Shown here: in pieces, positions 59,560 to 64,000 of the stretch
Numbering within the stretch: position 1 is the first letter of the stretch
Layout of the letters: every line of letters starts with the position of its first letter
Source of the DNA: Gerris lacustris
Taxonomy: Eukaryota > Arthropoda > Insecta > Hemiptera > Gerridae
Direction of reading: 5' to 3'
Assembly: GCA_951217055.1 (NCBI GenBank)
Contig: OX578286.1
Coordinates: forward strand, 39,413,437 to 39,477,436
Length of the DNA: 64,000 nucleotides
Position numbers and translations under genes: made by a program
Notes under the pieces: generated by a model
Told to the model about the DNA's origin: nothing
What the model saw: the letters and a program-made list of their open reading frames with translations, nothing else
Databases searched by the model: none

Positions 59560-60784
59560 TTTTTTTATCCATCGCCAGTATTCGGCATATGCTTCACTCC
59601 AATAGGATGTGGTTAGCTGCTGGTGAACGATTTTTCCTTCGCTAAGTTGTTGCTGTGTAATATTGATATGTATAATAACATAATTATAATATGTGGTTCA
59701 ACAGCCTGTGAAGGGCTTTGTTCTCCCGAAGGGCTTAAACAACTAACTATGGGTTTGTCGTGTCACTTCATCTGCCATATAAACAGTAGTATTGGTGTCC
59801 GTTTCCGTTACCAAATGGACGCCACTTCACTTAAGTAGCTACTCATTTATATGGCGATATTGAGTGAGCACTGAGCATTTTGCCGGAATATTAATAATAA
59901 ATTATCATCACATATTCAAGAATTCTAGTCATTATTTAAAATATTGGTCAAATGAGAAACAAACAGATTTTATGCTTCTATACAAAGTTGATCATTTCTA
60001 GTCATATTTGTATGTAATGTTAAATAGACTTTTTATGAAATACGTTTTTTTTTTTTAAATTTATTATTATTGTTACTAAAATAATTAATACTCCTTATGA
60101 AAACATCTTAAAAACTTAATAAATTAATTTTTGGTGTTTCGTTAATTGTATATTTTGTTTTTTGATAAGTGAAAATAAGAATCGATTACATCATTTTTTA
60201 AAATTTATTTATTAAAACAAATGCAAATGAAAAATGAAATTGTATTATTTTAAGACAAATAAAGTTGGATTATTAATTAATTCATTAAAATGTATCAAAT
60301 CTTGTAAAAAATTAATAAATTTGGACTTTCTTTTGTTTTATTTATTTGTTAATTTTTTTTTTAACATTTTTTTCATCCAGTTTTTGTGAAATTTCGTTAT
60401 ATCTATGGTACCATTTGACCGTTTGTTTAATGGTATAATACCTTCTGAGTATCACAGTAGTTAGCCATTGGAACGTAGGGACCTAGCCACGTAGCTCGGT
60501 AAATGACGTGACTATTAAATACGGGACACTTATAAAGCGAATCATATTGGAGTCACTAAAGAAGGTCGTTTTTTTACCAGATAAGGCATGTGAGCGTTGC
60601 CGTACTTTTTTACTTTAGCACCCCCCTATATCCCTTTGTGTTAATAGTTATTTAGACAAAGGAGCATATACAGAGTAGCATGTATTCCTTAGTCTAAACT
60701 CTAAACTACTATTGAGACGAAGGGATATTTATTCCAATGTACCTTGGGACAAAGGAATATTACACTTGTGTACACGGAAAAAAA
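59560..60784. other. no gene seen
   Basis: AT-rich. 60605-60775 holds a relic with 'ttgggacaaaggaatattacact', also present at about 1460-1490 and in part at 57250. Confidence 0.4.
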
Positions 60785-61590
60785 TGAGTAGTGTCATAAC
60801 AACTTTAATAGGGGGTTGAGGCACATTTCTTTGTTTCAACACTAATTTAGGATCTGCGCTACACATTAAGTGTTGTTATAACTTCCTAGGTTTGAAATGA
60901 CTCTAACTCTGAAGTTGGATTTACCACCGCTTTAGCGTTGTTAGTACTACAATTTTTAGAGTTGGAGTAAGTAAATTAGAGTTAGTATAAGATATTTAAG
61001 AGTTATAACAACACTTGACGTGTTGTAACAAGTCTAGTGATAAAGTTGAGATAACACGACATTGGAGTTGTAACAAAACCTAATTTAGAGTTGTAACAAC
61101 CTGGATTGAGTAAAAATAAACAATTTCAGTGTTGTTAGAAAAATATGCAAAGTTTTAACAATTCTAGACCAAGTTTTAATTTAACTCTAATTATTATTCG
61201 TAATACTCTATTTATAAAGGATTATAACAACTCTTATTGAAGTCAATACAAACGTGTTTAGTCTTTATTACAACTCTATCGTAAATATTTGTTTCAACTT
61301 TATGGTGAAGTTGTTTTGACTTTTTATAGAAGTATAAACAACTTTACTATGAAGTTGAAACAAATATTCTCGATAAAGTTGGTCTTTATTACAACTCTAT
61401 CGTCAATGTTTGTTTCAACTTTATGGTGAAGTTGTTTTGACTTTTTATAGAAGTATAAACAACTTTACTATGAAGTTGAAACAAATATTCGCGATAAAGT
61501 TGAAGTCTTTATTACAACTCTATCGTCAATGTTTGTTTCAACTTTATGGTGAAGTTGTTTTGACTTCTTATAGAATCAACTTTACTAATA
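60785..61590. repeat. GTTGTAACA-rich region with 119-bp palindromic tandem units
   Basis: 61262-61590 has almost three copies of a 119-bp unit, each itself an imperfect palindrome (TTGTTTCAACTTTATGGTGA then its near-inverse). 60785-61260 contains many short 'agttgtaacaac' blocks. Related 'gagttgaattcaactcta' sequence reappears at 63627. Confidence 0.75.
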
Positions 61591-62387
61591 AAATGTTACT
61601 TATATAATTATTCCCATATAGTATTTTAAAGAAATAATAATTACTATTATTGTAAATTTTTAAGGGTATATACTCCTTTCAATTTTACTTAAATAAATGT
61701 TTAGTTCAGCTATAATCTTTTTTGAAATATACATTGTTATAAGATTTGTAAAAATACTTTAAATCTAAGTCTGTAGAGATTATTATAAGCGTGATATACC
61801 TTATACCTGGGTTTCAAGGCAATAGATTAAGTCTGTTGACTTGAAGTGGTTTTTTACCAACTGCAGAGTGAGTTTGACAACATCTTTAATCTTTTTACCT
61901 GGTGTATAAACCATTATACAGTCTACATAGGGTGACGAAATCGTAACCAGGAAAAAACCCTGTATACTCTTTGCCAGGTGCGTGGCTCATCCTATTATAA
62001 GGATTACCAATGCACCTGCGAAGAGAGGAAACGGGGAATATTTATAAACATATATACCCGGGTGTTTAAAACTATTCTGAGGCTTCATCATTTCATAAAA
62101 TTACCTTAATTTTAGTAATTTAGCCTAAAAGCACGGTTCTGCAAATAGATACAAGATTCAGTAAATATATCAAATATTAATTAAATACATTCAACTAACA
62201 TCATATAAATGAAAAATAAATTGTTGTATCAGCAATATTGAAATATTTATCGATTATTAAGATGAAAAACTTGAGGCAGGTTGTAAGACTTACTAATAAT
62301 ATTTACTGAATATTGGGAAAAAAGGGAGAACGATACATTCCATTTCCTTATCGATAAACTCAGAATAACTTAATTTTTGAAGTTATA
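61591..62387. other. no gene seen
   Basis: AT-rich. A small inverse pair 'ttacctggtgtataaacc' / 'aaaaccctgtatactctt' at 61896-61971. Confidence 0.35.
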
Positions 62388-62995
62388 TACAGGGTGTCCC
62401 AGCTAACGCACGGCGCAGCGAAATATCTCCCGAACCATAGATAGAAAGATGTGGTTTTTTGGTTTCGATAATGGCTAAAAAGAGGTGTGTGAAATTTACA
62501 TAATTAAATAAACAGGTCAAGTGTGTACTAGTCAGCACACAGCGAGGGTCCGTAGCCAACCCTGTATATAGTTTAAGCAAGGAACACAAGAAAAGAAAGA
62601 AAGCAGGAAAATATAAGGGTCCTTGGTTCTGCCTACGGACCCTAAAAAAGTGAATAAGAAGCCACATTTTAAGACTGGATTTGAATTCTACAGCTAAAGA
62701 TTAGAACTTTTTAAACTCTAATTAACTTTTTAACTCTTCTAAATTTTAGCATGTTCTGGGCTCTCCTGACGGTAAACTAATGCTCGGAGCGTAATATTTC
62801 CAGGAGTTTCAAAAGTTCTTATCTTTAACAGTAGAATTCAAATCCAGTCTTAAAAATGTGGCTTCTTATTCACTTTTTTTAATTAAGTAAATTTCACACA
62901 CCTCTGCTATGCTAAGCACAGAAAATGTTCAGCATGTGTTTTGGAAGCGTCTTTTTAGCCATTATGGAACCCAAAAAAACGCATCTTTCTATCTA
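62388..62995. mobile_element. fold-back element with family C copy 2 in its left arm
   Basis: Left arm (62440-62510, 62646-62705) and right arm (62790-62995) are inverse copies ('agatagaaagatg', 'atggctaaaaaga', 'gtgaataagaagccacattt'). The left end carries CAGGGTGTCCCAGCTAACGC, a common end of insect DNA transposons. The left arm is interrupted by 62511-62645. Confidence 0.65.
62511..62645 (-). mobile_element. family C element, copy 2 (internally deleted)
   Basis: Minus strand TTAGGGTCCGTAGGCAGAAC through to CTTGACCTGTTTA; only about 135 bp remain. The uninterrupted right arm of the surrounding palindrome shows the empty site. Confidence 0.7.
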
Positions 62996-64000
62996 AAAGA
63001 AGGTCCTAATGTAACAACACCCTAAATCCACAAATATTTGTTGTATGCAATGCTATTATTTAAGGTTTTTAAAACGTGATAATTATGAAGATAAAAAGCC
63101 TTGACTCCCTTTTATGTTAGTTTTCTACAGCAAAACCCTAAATCGCATGATGGCAGAGATACGCTTTCAATATCGTTATTGCCTTTAAAAATTATTGGAG
63201 GTAAGCTTATGAAAGCCGCCCATGTGTATATACTTCTCAGAGTATTCTATATGTTTTCCCATGTATATTACGAACGATCATTATACGATGCAAAACAGCT
63301 TGAGCTTATTTTATTATGTTAGATTTGAACTTGGAGGAAGCTCGCAACTGCATTTTTCCTTTCTGGATCTAAGCAGCATGTATATAAATAGAGAAATAAC
63401 ATGACAAATTTTGCCCCAGTTAAAGGCTCTTTTACACGCATCAGTAGGTAATCAAGTGATTAATTAATTTTTAAGTGAATTAGTGTGTGCAAACAATGAA
63501 TTAAGCAATAAATTGTCTGTTATTCACTAAAAATTAAGGTAAAATTTGGTTAATTGGTACTTGATTACTTATAATAATAATATTCACGTGGTAATAGCGT
63601 CATGCGCTAGGCCAACACTATTTGGAGTTGAATTCAACTCTAGATAAAGTTACAACAACCCTTAATGGGTTTTTTTATTTTTTAGAGTTGATTTTACGCT
63701 AACAAGGGTTAAGTTTACGCTACCTAGTTTTAAAGCTACCCTAAAGGTCTTGGGGTGGGGGGGTACCTATAAATACGTCCCCACCCTTTTTTCAAGACAT
63801 CAGTCTAGTTCACATCACAGTTCGGTTTGGTAAAACTCCAATGCTCACGCTACGGCCTCAATTAACCTATATTACTAATACTAGTATATTTATATTTTAC
63901 AAAATTTTCCGTCACAGTTGTTTTAGAAACAATATACTTAGTTGTGCGTTCTTACTTAAGCAGTGGCTACTTTTCTTAAAACCGTGAGTAAACTTTTTAG
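62996..64000. other. no gene; inverted repeat and GTTGTAACA relics
   Basis: 63440-63575 is an imperfect palindrome ('taatcaagtgattaatta', 'cactaaaaattaagg' and inverse parts). 63620-63740 contains sequence related to 60.8 kb. A G run lies at about 63753. No finger exon found. Confidence 0.4.

Overview
The window is AT-rich, intron-dense animal DNA, almost certainly from an insect. It carries no bacterial-type genes, operons or CRISPR. Its only convincing genes are an array of short plus-strand zinc-finger coding modules. Each begins at a splice acceptor (pyrimidine tract plus AG) in the same phase: two bases, then full codons. Nine modules are single exons ending at an in-frame stop; three are split into two exons. 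The fingers follow a repeated plan: a C2HC finger (CxxC..H..C followed by G or GK), then C2H2 fingers joined by an H-N-P-N-like 8-residue linker. This arrangement of mutually exclusive 3' terminal exons with paired C2HC/C2H2 fingers is the hallmark of longitudinals lacking (lola), an insect BTB zinc-finger transcription factor gene. The common 5' exons (BTB domain) are not in the window.

Layout: module 1 (3624-3859), 2 (7408-7706), 3 (9968-10704), 4 (16928-17187), 5 (22552-22838), 6 (27267-27556), 7 (30097-30214 + 31602-31749), 8 (36064/36070-36335), 9 (41695-41960), 10 (45006-45132 + 46248-46410), 11 (49690-49810 + 50529-50697), 12 (55959-56254). No finger module is visible before 3.6 kb or after 56.3 kb, so the array probably starts at module 1 or upstream of the window, and may end at module 12 or continue downstream.

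The 2-7 kb between modules are filled with mobile-element debris and minisatellites. These include tRNA-derived SINEs, two PIF/Harbinger-like elements (one with a decayed transposase N-terminus), a LINE reverse-transcriptase relic, and several families of terminal-inverted-repeat (TIR) elements, some with clear target-site duplications. Penelope-like fragments carry motifs that match minimal hammerhead ribozymes. More than a dozen unrelated tandem repeats occur, the largest a 2-kb array of 61/62-bp units at 38.74-40.77 kb.

How it works together (established for Drosophila lola, inferred here): a shared upstream BTB half is spliced, in cis or trans, onto one module at a time, giving isoforms that dimerise alike but differ in DNA target. 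The identical acceptor phase of all 12 modules is what makes them interchangeable. The species cannot be named from the sequence.
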